Shown one piece after another: positions 46,595-58,492 of a stretch of 64,000 nt of DNA. The stretch is from Labyrinthula sp. Ha (Eukaryota > Sar > Bigyra > Labyrinthulida > Labyrinthulaceae). Where the stretch lies: NCBI GenBank assembly GCA_015227615.1, contig JAALGZ010000069.1, positions 60,647-124,646 of the forward strand, given 5' to 3'. The notes beneath the pieces were generated by a model. The model saw only the letters and a program-made list of their open reading frames with translations, was not told the DNA's origin and searched no databases. A program made the translations under genes and the position numbers. Positions within the stretch are counted from its first letter, which is position 1, and every line of letters starts with the position of its first letter.

Positions 46595-47500
46595 TTATAT
46601 TTTCATAATCCCATTGTTCCCCATTAACTTCCAAGTACCTTGGGTATTCTGTAAGAATCTTGTAGTCATAATGGAAATCCTTGTTTGGGGATACTCTACT
46701 TTGGACTCCTTTCTTAACTTGTGTTGAATGTGCAAGATAGTTGGATAAATTAGTTGCACTAGTTCACTCCTAGAAGTACCCAAACGTATAGATAGAGAAA
46801 AACCAGATTTAAGGGTTGCCAAATATTTAATGAACATGGAAATCCAAGAAATACGTACACCAAGCATGCCTTCTGCAAAGATCTTCAAATTCTTCAACCT
46901 GCTATAGATTTCACATGACGCCATGCAAGAAAACATAGAAGTAGCGTAATTTCCATAAAAATATTCTGAACTCAAGTAAAGAGTTTTTAGGTTAAAAGAA
47001 ATTTTAGATTGAGAAATTGATTTCAACAAGTGATATGAATGAAACTGAAAGTTTGTACCAAGAGTTTTCATAGTTTGTCCGTTAGCAGAAAAAAAACTTG
47101 AAAGAACATTTTTTTGCTTCATTTCACCTGTAAAAACTCCAACCCCAGAGAATTCTTTTTTTCCACTCACTATGCTTAAGAAAGCATCTACTTTCTTTAA
47201 ATTAGCTGATGTAATCAAGCGAACTACGTTTGCGCTTTGTGGCAATGACATTGCAAATGCAAAAAAATCTACTAGGTCTTTACCTGTCAAGTTAATTGCA
47301 GAGAAGGTAAGAGATTCAAGGGTTGCGTTCAATAAAGCTTTTTTTATATATGAGCTTTCTCGTTCAGTCAAGGCAGATGAAAACTGAGTCAGTTCTACGT
47401 TGGTCACAGCTAAACTCTTAAAATAGGGTGTTCGACTAGAATGGTATTCCGATTTCTGGGAAATTATAAGAAAGTTAGATGAGTTATACCTATGAAACAT
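46595..47500 (-). CDS. putative leucine-rich-repeat-like protein
   Basis: The 301-aa frame has irregular repeats resembling LRRs, with L-x-x-L-x-(F/L) strands about every 25-30 residues: LESLTFSAINLTGKDL (about 57-72), ANVVRLITSANLKKVDAFLSI, NLKTLYLSSEYF and RLKNLKIFAEGMLG. This suggests a ribonuclease-inhibitor or F-box-LRR type solenoid for protein binding. No F-box, signal peptide or membrane segment is visible. The first ATG may not be the true start. Upstream minus-strand sequence at 47560-47630 contains another coding-like stretch (NSHDWKLFRELSGSLKKK) separated by stops, so a 5' exon or decay is possible. Confidence 0.5.
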   Translation of the reverse strand: MFHRYNSSNFLIISQKSEYHSSRTPYFKSLAVTNVELTQFSSALTERESSYIKKALLNATLESLTFSAINLTGKDLVDFFAFAMSLPQSANVVRLITSANLKKVDAFLSIVSGKKEFSGVGVFTGEMKQKNVLSSFFSANGQTMKTLGTNFQFHSYHLLKSISQSKISFNLKTLYLSSEYFYGNYATSMFSCMASCEIYSRLKNLKIFAEGMLGVRISWISMFIKYLATLKSGFSLSIRLGTSRSELVQLIYPTILHIQHKLRKESKVEYPQTRISIMTTRFLQNTQGTWKLMGNNGIMKI

Positions 47501-47709
47501 TTTTTTAACGATTTGGTAGTCTTCTTTTCACAACGTGTGTTCTTTTTTATTTTGAACTGTTACTATACGGATTTCTTTTTCAAAGACCCGGATAATTCGC
47601 GGAATAGTTTCCAATCATGGCTATTCAGGACATTCTACGAGCATTTAACAGCACAGGATTGCATTACCGTGGAAGAATGAATAGGAAAATTTCAGATACT
47701 TTACAATAG

Positions 47710-48326
47710 ATATCTTCTCTAAAAAATGCTGTTCGCCGACGAGCTCACAATGAGCGATCCCAGCTATTACTTCGAAAGAATACTGTACAATTGGAACATA
47801 GAAAATATGTGTCCAATGTGTTACAAATTTTAGTGAAAAGGAAGAAAGACTGCAAAAACTCAAACTAGAAGCAGCGTTGGCGAATCCAGAAGAGTTTAAC
47901 AGAAATATGATAAAGTTCAGGCTAGCTGTCAGAGGACAGCATATAGATATTTAGTTCGAAACTCCAGAAACTGAGAAGCTTGAAAACCAAAAATTTAATT
48001 TGAACTATTTGCGTAATGAGGGACAAAACGTAAAGAAGAAAATTGAGAAATTAAGAGAAACCTTACAAGCTCCACAAGAATGAACACGGAAAAGAAAGCA
48101 CATTATATTCAGCTGTACTCTAAATCTAACAATTGAGACGAAAGAAGAAATAGTTATTGAAAATAATCCAACCACCCTGAAAAAGATTGAGGAACAAGAA
48201 AACCGGTTACAAGATTTGGATAAAGTACTTTCAAGAATAACTCATCATCAACAATCTGAAACAAAGGATAAACTTGAAAAAGAAAATCTAAAGAAAGAAA
48301 TATTTAGACCACTTCGGAAACGTTAA
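47710..48326 (+). pseudogene. UTP11 (U3 snoRNP/SSU processome) pseudogene
   Basis: The N-terminal stretch ISSLKNAVRRRAHNERSQLL strongly matches the universal Utp11 start 'M-S-S-L-(R/K)-N-A-x-x-R-R-x-H-x-E-R-x-Q'. A one-base frameshift near 47825 leads into EERLQKLKLEAALANPEEF, then NYLRNEGQNVKKKIEKLRETL and KRKHIIF, and the end has a basic RPLRKR tail. All are in the order of Utp11, which binds U3 snoRNA in 18S rRNA maturation. Defects seen are ATA at the expected ATG position with a TAG just before it, the frameshift, an in-frame TAG near 47953 and a TGA near 48081. About 55 residues are missing after the KHIIF block. Utp11 is essential where it has been tested, so a working copy should exist elsewhere. 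Confidence 0.85.
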
Positions 48327-50110
48327 TCCTTTGTAACTCGCTTAAAATCCTTGAACTGTGCAAGAGTTTGACTCAAAAGTTAATCAAACTACTATTATGC
48401 AAATATACTCATCACATATACGATATTTATTGAATGCAACTATAGTCCCCTGGAAAGTATTGATCCAAAGAACAATACCACAGTAATTAATATGTATAGT
48501 AGAATGGAAGCTTAGACAAAAAGCTAAAAACCTTTATAATAGTTCGAATCTTTTCTTAAAACAAAGCTCCGGCTCTGGTATACCAGACATAGGTTTTTGT
48601 AGGCATCTACTAATTCCATGCTACACTTATTTTTAAAGGAATAGAAACACTGAACATATAACTCTCTGCGGACAGTAGAGTTAGATGATCTAAAAAAACA
48701 TGTGTGAACCTCAGCCTATAATAATTCCCCCTCATCCGGAAAAAAATAATGAGGCTAGGCTTTCTTAATTTAGAGACAGACAGATAGACGAGTGGAGTGC
48801 ATTGGTTCCAACCTTGCTTTCATGAACAGGAAATAGAATGAAGGCGCCTGCAACTCGCAAATTGAGCAAAATGTTGTGTCTGACTCGACTGAGTGTGCTT
48901 GTGTCTGCCTTAGCAGGTACAAGAAATTTTGTAACTTTGTTGAGAAAAGGAGTTCTAGACTGATCATTAAGACAATGAACTAGCTCAAAACATCACGGCA
49001 CTTTCTTATCACAGTTTTTCTCTTGCTCGGAATTGTTGTAGAACTTTGTTGCTGTAAACAAACGCAATCAAGCTCTTTAAAGGTATTCTTGTCTTTGTGG
49101 AGTGTAGTTTTTCCTGAACATACAATCTAGCCACTATCACTTGTTTTATAAACCCTTGGAAAGTGCAATTTACACATTTACCCTTCTACCCTTTAATCAT
49201 TTCCAAATTCAAACCGTGGCAGTTTATACATGCGAAAAGGTTATCATAATTCCCAAGCTCAAAGTTAAAAAACACTCAATATAACATTCTAATACATCTA
49301 TTGTTATCTCTTATAGTTCTATGAACGGATACACTTTGTTTTTCATTGATAAGGTTACAGATGAAGTCTCGTCATTTTCCAGTCTCTAGTTCTGCTTAGA
49401 TTATTTAAACTGAGCTGCGCACAATTTCTCAAGTAGAATACAGTAGTAAAAGTAATTGAACTTCATTTGATCACATTTTATTCCTCTTGAAAAACAAAGC
49501 GAGCCCCATGATACGATGTTCGCAAATGAAACTATCAATTAAAGGTATGACAATAGTTTGTCGGGATTATATATTATTTCTATATTGCGGAAAAAGATGA
49601 TATGACTAAATAGTATTAAACATGGGAAATGCCCATTGCCTTTAAAAAACAAACCAACACACTTGGATTCCAAATGTAGGAAAAGCGTTTCTTCTCGAAT
49701 ACTATTCTTCTTAAAAGATATTCTAAATTACGTATTTCTCCTTGTACGCTCATATGAAGCTTTTAATGTTGAACAGTTCCTATCTACAAACCAGACAGGG
49801 CTAAGATGTTTAGTCCAAATAGCACTTGCTGTGGTTCGTAGGAAAACATCAGCTGAAATGTAACTCTCGGAGGGAAAACCACCTGAATTCAAACCGTGCG
49901 GGTGTTTCTCAAGCGCAAACATCTATACCCTAAAGGATGGCTTTGGCACCATATTATGAAATTCTGTACCCAGCTTTAGTACTCCTAGTCTCCCAACATG
50001 AGAAGTACTCTTGAAAATCAACATACAGGACTAAGTTAATGCCTAACTATATATTACTTCACACTTCAGAAGTGAATGTAACGTCTTAAAATTTAACTTC
50101 ATCAAATTTA
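48327..50110. other. gene-free stretch
   Basis: No gene is supported. 48740-48967 is slightly richer in G+C, and 49728-49922 (minus) has a short protein-like frame (YISADVFLRTTASAIWTK) with no family that I recognise. Both may be relics. Confidence 0.4.
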
Positions 50111-50660
50111 TATAAGATATGAACAGTTTAAGAGTTCTTGCTCTTCAGTATAGGTAGTTTTCTTTGCAGAAATTAACTGCAATGTTCTATGAACCAAAGT
50201 GTAGGAGAACACCCCAAGAAGAAAGTTCGGTTGTTTCAAAAAAAAATCATGGACAAACCTATAGAACTCCTTTATAGAATACAAAGGTTTATTTGATGAA
50301 TATTTCCTTTTCGAAAGCCGGTCAAATATTGTCCACGTGAAGCAGTCGTCAGGGAAGTGTTCCCTTATATGAAGAAAATCACATAAGTTTTCTTCAGAGA
50401 CATCATATGAATCTACTTCTACAACTATTTTTTAAAATTTTCAAACACATTAGAATGAAAAACGTGGTAATAAAAACTCCTTCTCATCTGTTAGAATGTT
50501 TCTCCGTATTCCTTGTATACCGTTTGGTATCCCTTGTTCTAAAACCTTCAGTTGTACTTGAACACTCTCTTTTGATAGGTTAGTTCATATAATCACAATT
50601 TCATCCTTGATATGCATGAAGCTATCAAGTGACTCATTGGGTATATATTGCATTCAATGA
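50111..50660 (-). pseudogene. unrecognised coding-like fragment, no ATG
   Basis: On the minus strand, 50431-50111 is an uninterrupted 107-codon frame without a methionine start. It has clear protein character (VDSYDVSEENLCDFLHIREH, FTWTIFDRLSKRKY, LKQPNFLLGVFSYTLVHRTL). The same frame is open upstream at 50660-50453 except for one TGA (SKESVQVQLKVLEQGIPNG). The two parts are separated by three stops within about 30 bp. A 39-nt phase-1 intron (C|GTTTTT...AAATAG|TT) could bridge them, but its donor is poor. I cannot name the family. A dead gene is likeliest; a live gene with unseen exons is possible. Confidence 0.4.
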
Positions 50661-50747
50661 GGTGCTCTTTTTTCTTATAGTCATATTCCAGACAAGAGTG
50701 TTCGCCTAGTATTTCTTACAGTAATCTAATATTGTGTTCTTATTGAA

Positions 50748-52085
50748 ATGATTGAATCCAGAAAACGGTCAAATGTTTTCGAAGAGATATCCTCTAAACG
50801 GCTAAAATCCTTGAACAAAAGTTTCATTGCACATATTGAATCTCTTCAGCGAACTAAATCATCAGCAATATATGAGTCTGCATTTTTATATCTTTCAAGA
50901 ATTCCAAAACAGATTTCTTCAGGAAAAGTTTATTCTTTTGGAACTGGTGATTTTGGGCAACTTGGTTTTGGTGTTGAGAATCCTTCATTGCAAACTCAAA
51001 CCACTCCAAAGCTTCTTTCCACTTTGGAATTTAATCAACCAATATCAAAGATTACTTGTGGTGGGCTACATACTTTGGCACTCTCTTCTTCTGGTAAAGT
51101 ATTTTCTTGGGGTTGCTCTGATGAAGGAGTTCTTGGCCGTGATGGTGATGAAAACTATCCGTATCCTGTGGCTTTTCCATCTAAGGTCAAAGTTGCTAGT
51201 ATATCTGCTGGCGATGTTCACTCAACTTTTCTTGCGTCAACAGGTGAGGTGTTTCTTTCAGGTACTTTTCGTGACAAAGATGGAAGAAATTGGACACCAA
51301 AAGGATTCGAAACTACTTTTAATCTTCCTGAGCAAATATCTTTAAACGGCCACAAAATAACGGACATATCTTCCGGATTAAACCATGTTTTATTGTTGAC
51401 AAATAACGGTAAAGTTCTGAGTTTTGGTCTTGGTGAGGTTGGCCAATTAGGACGTACTGTTCCTGAACTAAAAGATTCAAATGGAGAATATCAAAAAGAG
51501 AAAGTTCTAAATTCTCATTTATTGGTTAAGGAAATAGATATACCAAAAGATAAAGATGCAGGAAGTTTTCCAGTTGAAAAAATATCTTGTGGAGCATATC
51601 ACAGTTTTATAGTTATTAATTTCAAGTTATTTTCAACCGGTTTAAATAATTACAAGCAACTTGGATTAGATAAGGAACAAACTAAATTTACTCTAGTAAC
51701 GTCATTAGAGAAATATAAAATAAGAGAAGCAAAAGGAGGAGAGCACTTTTCTTTAGTATTGACAGTTTTTGGTGACTTGTATGCTTTTGGAAGATGTGAT
51801 CAATCCCAGCTTGGAGTTGATTTATCTGAAGAGGAGAAAAAAGCAGGCGGATATATAAAAGAACCAAGATTAGTTATGAAGGAAGTTGATGAAGTATGTT
51901 GTGGAACAGCGCACTCTTTAGTTATAAAGAAACAAAAAGTATATTCTTTTGGTTTTGGTGAAAGTGGACAACTTGGTTTAGGAAAAGAAGAAGATGAAAG
52001 TAAACCAAAAGAAATAAAAACGAATAAAAAAGCTTTATCCATAGGTTGTGGTGGACAACATTCTGTTATTCTTTTGGAAGACTGA
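50748..52085 (+). CDS. RCC1: RCC1, Ran guanine-nucleotide exchange factor
   Basis: The 445-aa protein has a ~58-residue N-terminal tail with basic patches (KRLKSLNK) and then seven RCC1 propeller blades. Blade signatures are YSFGTGDFGQLGFG, FSWGCSDEGVLGRDGD, FLSGTFRDKDG, LSFGLGEVGQLGRTVPEL, FSTGLNNYKQLGL, YAFGRCDQSQLGV and YSFGFGESGQLGLG. The orthologue-specific positions of animal RCC1 are kept: NDEGALGRD-like, SAGDxHS, GxFRDxxG, VPEL, GGxH and the final GGQHxVLL. This supports a true RCC1 rather than another repeat protein. RCC1 binds chromatin and loads GTP on Ran, driving nuclear transport and spindle assembly. The gene is intronless with AT-rich third codon positions. It ends with TGA. 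Confidence 0.9.
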   Translation: MIESRKRSNVFEEISSKRLKSLNKSFIAHIESLQRTKSSAIYESAFLYLSRIPKQISSGKVYSFGTGDFGQLGFGVENPSLQTQTTPKLLSTLEFNQPISKITCGGLHTLALSSSGKVFSWGCSDEGVLGRDGDENYPYPVAFPSKVKVASISAGDVHSTFLASTGEVFLSGTFRDKDGRNWTPKGFETTFNLPEQISLNGHKITDISSGLNHVLLLTNNGKVLSFGLGEVGQLGRTVPELKDSNGEYQKEKVLNSHLLVKEIDIPKDKDAGSFPVEKISCGAYHSFIVINFKLFSTGLNNYKQLGLDKEQTKFTLVTSLEKYKIREAKGGEHFSLVLTVFGDLYAFGRCDQSQLGVDLSEEEKKAGGYIKEPRLVMKEVDEVCCGTAHSLVIKKQKVYSFGFGESGQLGLGKEEDESKPKEIKTNKKALSIGCGGQHSVILLED

Positions 52086-54210
52086 GTTTATTCTTTTTAA
52101 TATTCTTTATTGAAACTCTTTATCTAAAATATTTTGTCACTATTTAGGTCATATTTTTCTCTTGAAATCTCTAGTACTTAACGTTAGGAACTACAATTGT
52201 CTTGTAGAAAGTACTCTCTCAGGCTGACCACACTGGTGCATTACCACATATTATGAGTAGAAAATTCCTATAGGAGCTATTGAATCAATCCCAGTTTCTC
52301 ACCAGAGTTAGTATCATCTGTAAAGTAATACTAACTAGAAGACTTGTTTTTCTATAGATTCAAAAAACTATGTATTGTTTCCGAACGAGCTACAAGAATC
52401 TTCTGAGTCTGCTGTTACCATGTACTAAATGCAATGAAAATAATTCTTATCAGGATCGGTCTAAAGACCTACAAGTTAATTTTTCTCAATCAAATCTAAC
52501 AGCTCAACCTTTAGTGATACTATGGATGATAGGCATCACAGCAATAGAATGCACTTGAAGTAATACTGGTAATCGTTTTTCTTTCTTGTAAATTTTTCTT
52601 GCCCGCACACAGGACTTTAAACCCAGAATGTGTGAACACGTAGTGATCAGTTAATAATAGAATAAACTTTTTTATTACATAAGTCTTGTTTTTTTATTGC
52701 TTTAGACGTAGCTAGAAGAAAAATATTAACAGATGAAGGTAAACCTTAAGAGGGCAAGGTTTTAGTTGCACCAGAGAATTTATTGCTAGCTATTCTCAAG
52801 TCATAACTTTTGTAAACTTACTGCTGGCTACGTGAACCAAAATAATCGAATAAGTGAAAAGGATTCAATATTCCATGGTTTACAACCTTCACTTTCGGAA
52901 TGTTCACTTGTGGTCTTGTTTAGCTACAATTTAGCAGTATAGTATCAAGAATCACCAAAACCAAAGGTAAAAGGCCAAGTTTAGAGAGACATAGTATACG
53001 CCAATAATCTTGAAAAAAGGTGAGTTATTAATTGATGAATTCAAAGCTCTTAACATGTTCTGGAAAATAAGGTTAGTTTAAGAAAACTTCTCTCTTCCTC
53101 TTTCACAGTTCCAAAAAGTAATCTTCCTTATTCAGAGATTAATAGAAGAAGTTGTGGAATTAGCTAGATTGGTCTAGTGAGTAACCCGCTGAGTGGATAG
53201 CATTTCAGACATGGTTGATCTCAGAGATAGAGATATTGTTCGAGATGTTCTCCAGAAGAAGAGAGATTCGACTTCTGTTAACGTTGGAAGTACTTCCACA
53301 AACTTGGTTGTTTGCTAGTGGTCAGCTTCTTGCATTCTTTTACGGAATTCATTACAGAAACAGAAGAAGATTCTTTAAACTCAGTAACTTCGATAAAGCT
53401 GACTTGAGTTATGAATCTTTGAGTGATATTTTTATTTAACTTTATACTCATGTCTACTTCTCTTAGAAATATGTAACCAAGAAAAAAATATTCCTTACTT
53501 TTACTTTCAACTATGTCACATGGCATTCATTTAATAAGGACTCTATTAGCGGCAATGATATATTCAGCTTGCTCCTACTCCTTCTCGTACAATACTTAGC
53601 TATGAATCATTACCGAGTTTAATACTTCATGTTGTATAGAAATGAAACATTTACGTTTGGTGACATAAAACAAGGACATGATTCACATAGTAATATTCAT
53701 TTTTGTAAGATCTCTTCTTGGAAACGTAATTTAAAGCCAAACTAACCTCTCTCGTAACTTGGAACAGAACATGCTTTACTTTTTCTTATTTTTCAAAGCA
53801 GCAAAGGATGTTCATAGTAAGCTTCTTTATACATTTTATAGAAGCAACCTATGTTTAGTATGGTTAACATTTCAAAACTGTTGTCTTAAAGTTAGACTAT
53901 TTGCTCAAGAATAAAAGGTTAGAAGTTAGAATACTACCATCAGGTCATATTCCCCACTAGAGGCGACTATCACCCAAGTGGTCTCTATAGCAAAATATAA
54001 ATTAAAAAAATATATTCCATATAAGGAATAGATTTGTACGAAAAGACCTATTGAAGAAAGTTTCATTGCTTATTGTATACATCTGTCTCAAGATCAAATA
54101 TTCCAAGATATGTGTATTAACAGTAGCTATTTGAGTTTCCTTTTGTACTTAACGTTAACTATCGTAAATCACAATATGATAAGGAAAAATAAGTAGTTAG
54201 TATTCTTAGA
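52086..54210. other. gene-free stretch
   Basis: I see no supported gene. The first ~100 bp are the RCC1 3' region, with AATAT-rich possible poly(A) signals. Short frames at 53215-53530 overlap on both strands and show no recognisable motif. Confidence 0.45.
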
Positions 54211-54332
54211 AGTAGGGTTCTTTATCGTGCTTACCGTTAACTATCGGAAATTCAAATGTCCAAATTTTGCTTACCGTTATTACCGTTAAGGATTCTGTTA
54301 TTTAACGTTTATTTGCGGAAAATTAACGGTAA
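54211..54332 (+). repeat. left terminal inverted repeat
   Basis: About 122 bp pairing with 58362-58492, with several CCGTTAA-type subterminal words. The outermost 17 bases match exactly; inner parts are diverged with small indels. Confidence 0.65.
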
Positions 54333-55071
54333 GAAAAAAATTCTGAAAACTTTTTGGGTTCCCAAAATTTTTAACAATTTAATATTCTGCCCCAAATCAT
54401 ATCTCCATAATATATTATGTCTATATTCTTCTTGTAAAGGAATAAAAGTGAAGAAAAAGCTGACTTAGAAGTAAATACAACACAGAATCAACATCGTGTG
54501 CAAATTATTTTATATGAAAATCTTCTTATTACTACTAACCTTACCCTTGAAATTATCTCAATCCAGGCTCAAATTGAGCGCCTAGAGAGTAGAAAAATAT
54601 TTCAAATACCTTTTCTAAGCAATTTTAAGGAACTAATTGTACTCTCTGAGAGAAAACGCAACTGAGAAAATAGAGGTAATACCTTTGCCATAGCAAAACT
54701 TTCAATGATCTTCATATAGAAATGGCTGTACCTTTGCTCAAACTCCTTTTCAGAAAAGCTATGATGCATCATGAAAAAGATATTTTAATTTTCCATGCAC
54801 TCAATAGAAGGAGATTAGTTTTTTAAGAATTTAATCACGAGTTATGTGCGTTTTAATATCCGAGTATCAAGGCAAAGTTTAGCATAGGAAGATTTTCCTC
54901 AGTAAAAGTCGTTTTTCTCAGTCAATACTTCATCTTTTTAAGCCAAGTAAAATTCTTATATACTTTAAATAATAATTATTTAAATAATATGATCTTTCTA
55001 TTTTCTTTTACTGGGAAATACTAGGGTTAAACTACGCATATCTATATTTCTAGAATATAGGCCAATTTCAA

Positions 55072-57130
55072 GTCATGTATTTGTTTCTCTTGTATCTCGC
55101 TTAATTTTCATCTAAGGCACTATTATAACTTACTTGAATTATCTTAAAAACTATTTCTACTGGCTGGCATTTAATTTTTTGTATTTAAGGACTGGGAGAT
55201 AATTTTCTAGTCTGTTCTTTTCACGTCATCCTGTATTTTAGATGAATTTGTAAATAATTGTAAAGCTTATTTCTCAGTGAATTTTTTGAGTTATCAAAAA
55301 CAAAACACAGTTTTGGAAAATTTTTTTCAAATATTTTCTTAGCAATATAAGATAATATGGGATATGAAAAGAATGAATTCATGTAGAACGCAAAATATCA
55401 CCAAAATATGTCACACCCATTTTATATCGATCAGAAAACAATGAAGAAAAAGGTTGCACCATCTCTGTAAACTGTCAAAGCTAGCTCTTATATTTAATTT
55501 AAACCTAGAAGTAAGCAATAGTAATTCATCCATTTTGTTATTATGGGGTGTTGAATGCTTTATCAACGATTTTTTCAAAAATGCAGTATACTGGCCATAT
55601 AAAGTACAATACATTTTCAACTCTCTTAGAAAGATCGAAACATATTGCAAACTGAACCTAGTACTTGCCCACATAAAAATTTAGTGGATAAAAATAATAT
55701 GAACTATAAAAAACCACGATTACTGAAAATAACGCATAAAGTATTTGTTAGTTTTATCACGAAATCTTCCTCAAATATAATATTATCACCCACAATGTGT
55801 TTCACATTGAAAAAACCTTTCCAACCATGCATTTTTTCAAGTAATTTGATAAAGATGAGTACTTTAAACCCTAAAAAAGGCTAATTTTAGGGGTCTTTTT
55901 CACTAAGTTTACAGATCTCTAAAAAAACATACATTCAAACGCAACATCATGAAGAATAATACTATAGATGATCTGATTCTTCTCAGATCCTAAGGATTCA
56001 CCATACCTAATTTCTTAAGTCATTTATCAGGATGTTTCTTCTCTAGTTAGCCGTAACTGAGCTAAACTTCACTCAAAGAAGCCAAATGTTGAATACCTGC
56101 ACATCTGAAAATACGAAATCACTCAGTTTTGCTATGATCCTATAAATTTTTGTACTAGGAAGCCCCCAACAACTAAAAAAACACGATCTGTAACCTTTAA
56201 TTCTGTGTTTTAGGATATTTTTAATTTTTTTTAAGAAAAGTCGATATTGGGCTAAAATGCTGTTCCTATAAACTTCAACCCGTGTAATACCTCAAGGAAT
56301 ACTCGTCTAGAACCCAAACAGACCTCACCAGTCAATAGAATGGGTGAATTTAGGTCTAAAAAATATTTTGTTTGGGAATTGGAGTATTCTGTATAGACTT
56401 CCTAACAATATATCCTATTTCCATGATCTCAGAAACTCTGAAAAAGGATACTCGTAAAGGTCAAATATTCCTGAATGGGTGATACCAAGTAACAAAACAT
56501 CCTGAGAAATGGTACTCAACCAGAGGTATTTATAAATTAGGGTTACATCGAGTTTTGTTCGAGGAGACTCCAAGAATTCCCCTATTAATCTCAGCAATAG
56601 TTATATTGATTAATTTAATTTTACTCCAAACTCAACTTTAAAATAGCCAAAACTGAACTTCTAATAGGACAAAAATCAAGAACTTTGACTATAACATTAT
56701 TCAGAACCAATTTCAAGTAACTTAAAGAAGAAAAATTTAAAGTTTGAAGTTTTTATTGGTTTTTATTATACAGATCTCTATCATATTATTGCAAATTCTT
56801 ATATAGAAATACATGTTTTTTTAACTTTTACATATGATACAATGTTTAAGAATACATATAAATTGGCATGAAGAAGATCAATGCAAATTAAGAAAGATCT
56901 ATGTTTTTAGTTCGTGAAAAAAGTCGTATTGTGATCGTTTCTCTGACATATTTATGGCAAAAAAATGATGTTTTTGTGTTCCAAAGTTAAACACCTTCCT
57001 CTTCTTTTACTAAAACGTACTTGGTATCATTTTAAAAAGACAAAGGTATAATCTATAATGATCATGTTTATATATATTATAACTCTAAGTTTAACTTACT
57101 TGAAAACTCTCCTACTTTTTGATGTTTTCA
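55072..57130 (-). repeat. dispersed repeat, copy B
   Basis: The reverse complement of this stretch aligns with 4100-6170 along its whole length. Core 56315-56514 is identical to 4724-4923. Unlike copy A, this copy lies inside a segment bounded by inverted repeats. The best protein-like stretch (minus, about 55850-55740, HGWKGFFNVKHIVGDN then IIFEEDFV) has a conserved equivalent in copy A (HGWKGFFNLKHVVGD then IIIFEEDFV), which hints at ancestral coding. Confidence 0.8.
56315..56514 (-). repeat. 200-bp perfectly conserved core, copy B
   Basis: Identical to copy A over all 200 bases in opposite orientation, about 51.5 kb away. Confidence 0.85.
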
Positions 57131-58361
57131 TGTTTCTTCTATAATCAAATAAACTCAACACTACATTACCCTAAACGTAATAAAACCAAAAGGCTGAGAA
57201 ATTGTTAATAGAGCTCCATATTTGCAGAAAACTCAGCGAAGATTGAGCGAGTGGATATCTAAAGTAACAAAAATTTTGGAGGTATACTACGGGTCAAAAT
57301 ATTGAGTTATTTTATATCAACGTTATTCTGGAGCACATGGAAAGGTGCAGACTTGTACAATCATTGGAAGTATTTAAGTGAGCACAAATCCATACAAAGT
57401 TCTAGTTTCATATATCGCTGAAAAGAAGGAAACGTATTTGAACATGGGAAGAATGATCTAGGCAACTACTTCATATTTTCAAGGTTGTGGAAACTGTTTT
57501 CAAGATGTTGGAATAGGAAGATTAAATTCAATTAAGTGTTATTAGTTGAGTATCACGTTTAAGAAAACTAAAGCAACCTAGCAGCTCTTACAATATACCA
57601 GTAAAAGATGTGGAAGGGAAGCTTTAAACTCTGGCTGATGAAATCAAAATGAACACTTTCAAGCTGAGAAAGAAAATCTTGGGTACTAATCCTTTCATGG
57701 AAGCGTTTGTAGATATTGAAGTAATTAAGAAAAACATCTAGCTGAAGATATTTTGTTGCTCACGTGAAGAACTTGAAAACGCGAAATTGAAACACCCAAC
57801 TGCTTAGAATGAACGTAAGGGAGTGGATGAAGTTATAAGAAAAGTTTAAGAATTAGTTTTTTTTTGGGCTCTTTAACCTATTAGCACAGGTTTTCTCCCG
57901 TTTTTAGCTATTGAAAAATATTTTTTCATAATTTTTACTTGTTTTCTATCCAAAACTAATAAAAATTTGACCTCTTTTTGAAAATTTAAGACAGAGAAAC
58001 TAAACTTATACTTAAAAAAACATTAATATAGCGTCATTTTAGTTCATTTGGCCGATTTCTTCTACTTTGACTTAATTTTAGTCTTTCTCCTCTCAATGAA
58101 ACACTTCTCCCAGACAGTTCGGCTAAGCAAAATCTCTAACAAGTAAAAGACGGCTAGTCTTGAAGCTTCGATGAGCAAATTCTTCTCTGTTCATGTTCGT
58201 AAACTACTTTTACGTGTCTCTGCACTACCTTTTTTTGTTCACAAAAGGAGTTTTTTCTGTACTTGTTTGGTTTTGACTTTAACCAGGAAGAGAAAATTTG
58301 GTGTATGTTGAATTGCCCAAAACTACCGGTATGTACCGTTACATATAGTGGTTATCATGTT

Positions 58362-58492
58362 TTCCGTTAACTTCGACTTTTCTCCGTTAAACGATAAGAC
58401 TCCAATTTTGCTTATCAATAATAACGGTAAGCAAAATTATCAGAAATTATCTATTAACTATCGTGTGTTTCGTTCCGATAAAGAACCCTACT
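58362..58492 (-). repeat. right terminal inverted repeat
   Basis: The reverse-complement partner of 54211-54332. It shares the exact outer end and the GGTAAGCAAAAT block. Confidence 0.65.

Larger units (their letters stand above)
54211..58492. mobile_element. putative 4.3-kb DNA element with terminal inverted repeats
   Basis: The left end reads AGTAGGGTTCTTTATCG, and the right end carries its exact reverse complement, CGATAAAGAACCCTACT. Similarity continues inwards for about 125 bp with shared blocks such as TTTTGCTTACCGTTATTA and repeated TTAACGG/CCGTTAA words. The interior holds repeat copy B (55072-57130) and a protein-like but stop-interrupted stretch at about 57600-57850. I recognise no transposase. 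A target-site duplication is not obvious (flanks TCTTAGA and TAGAATG). A non-autonomous DNA transposon, or a composite into which copy B inserted, fits best. Confidence 0.6.

Noticed and set aside
47466-47500. 34-nt candidate intron at the start of the LRR-like gene
   Set aside because: Splicing GTATAA...TTCCCAG shifts the frame into an early stop, so the unspliced frame is preferred.
48480-48560. tRNA-like B box (GTTCGAATC) near 48543
   Set aside because: No matching A box or cloverleaf with acceptor stem was found upstream.
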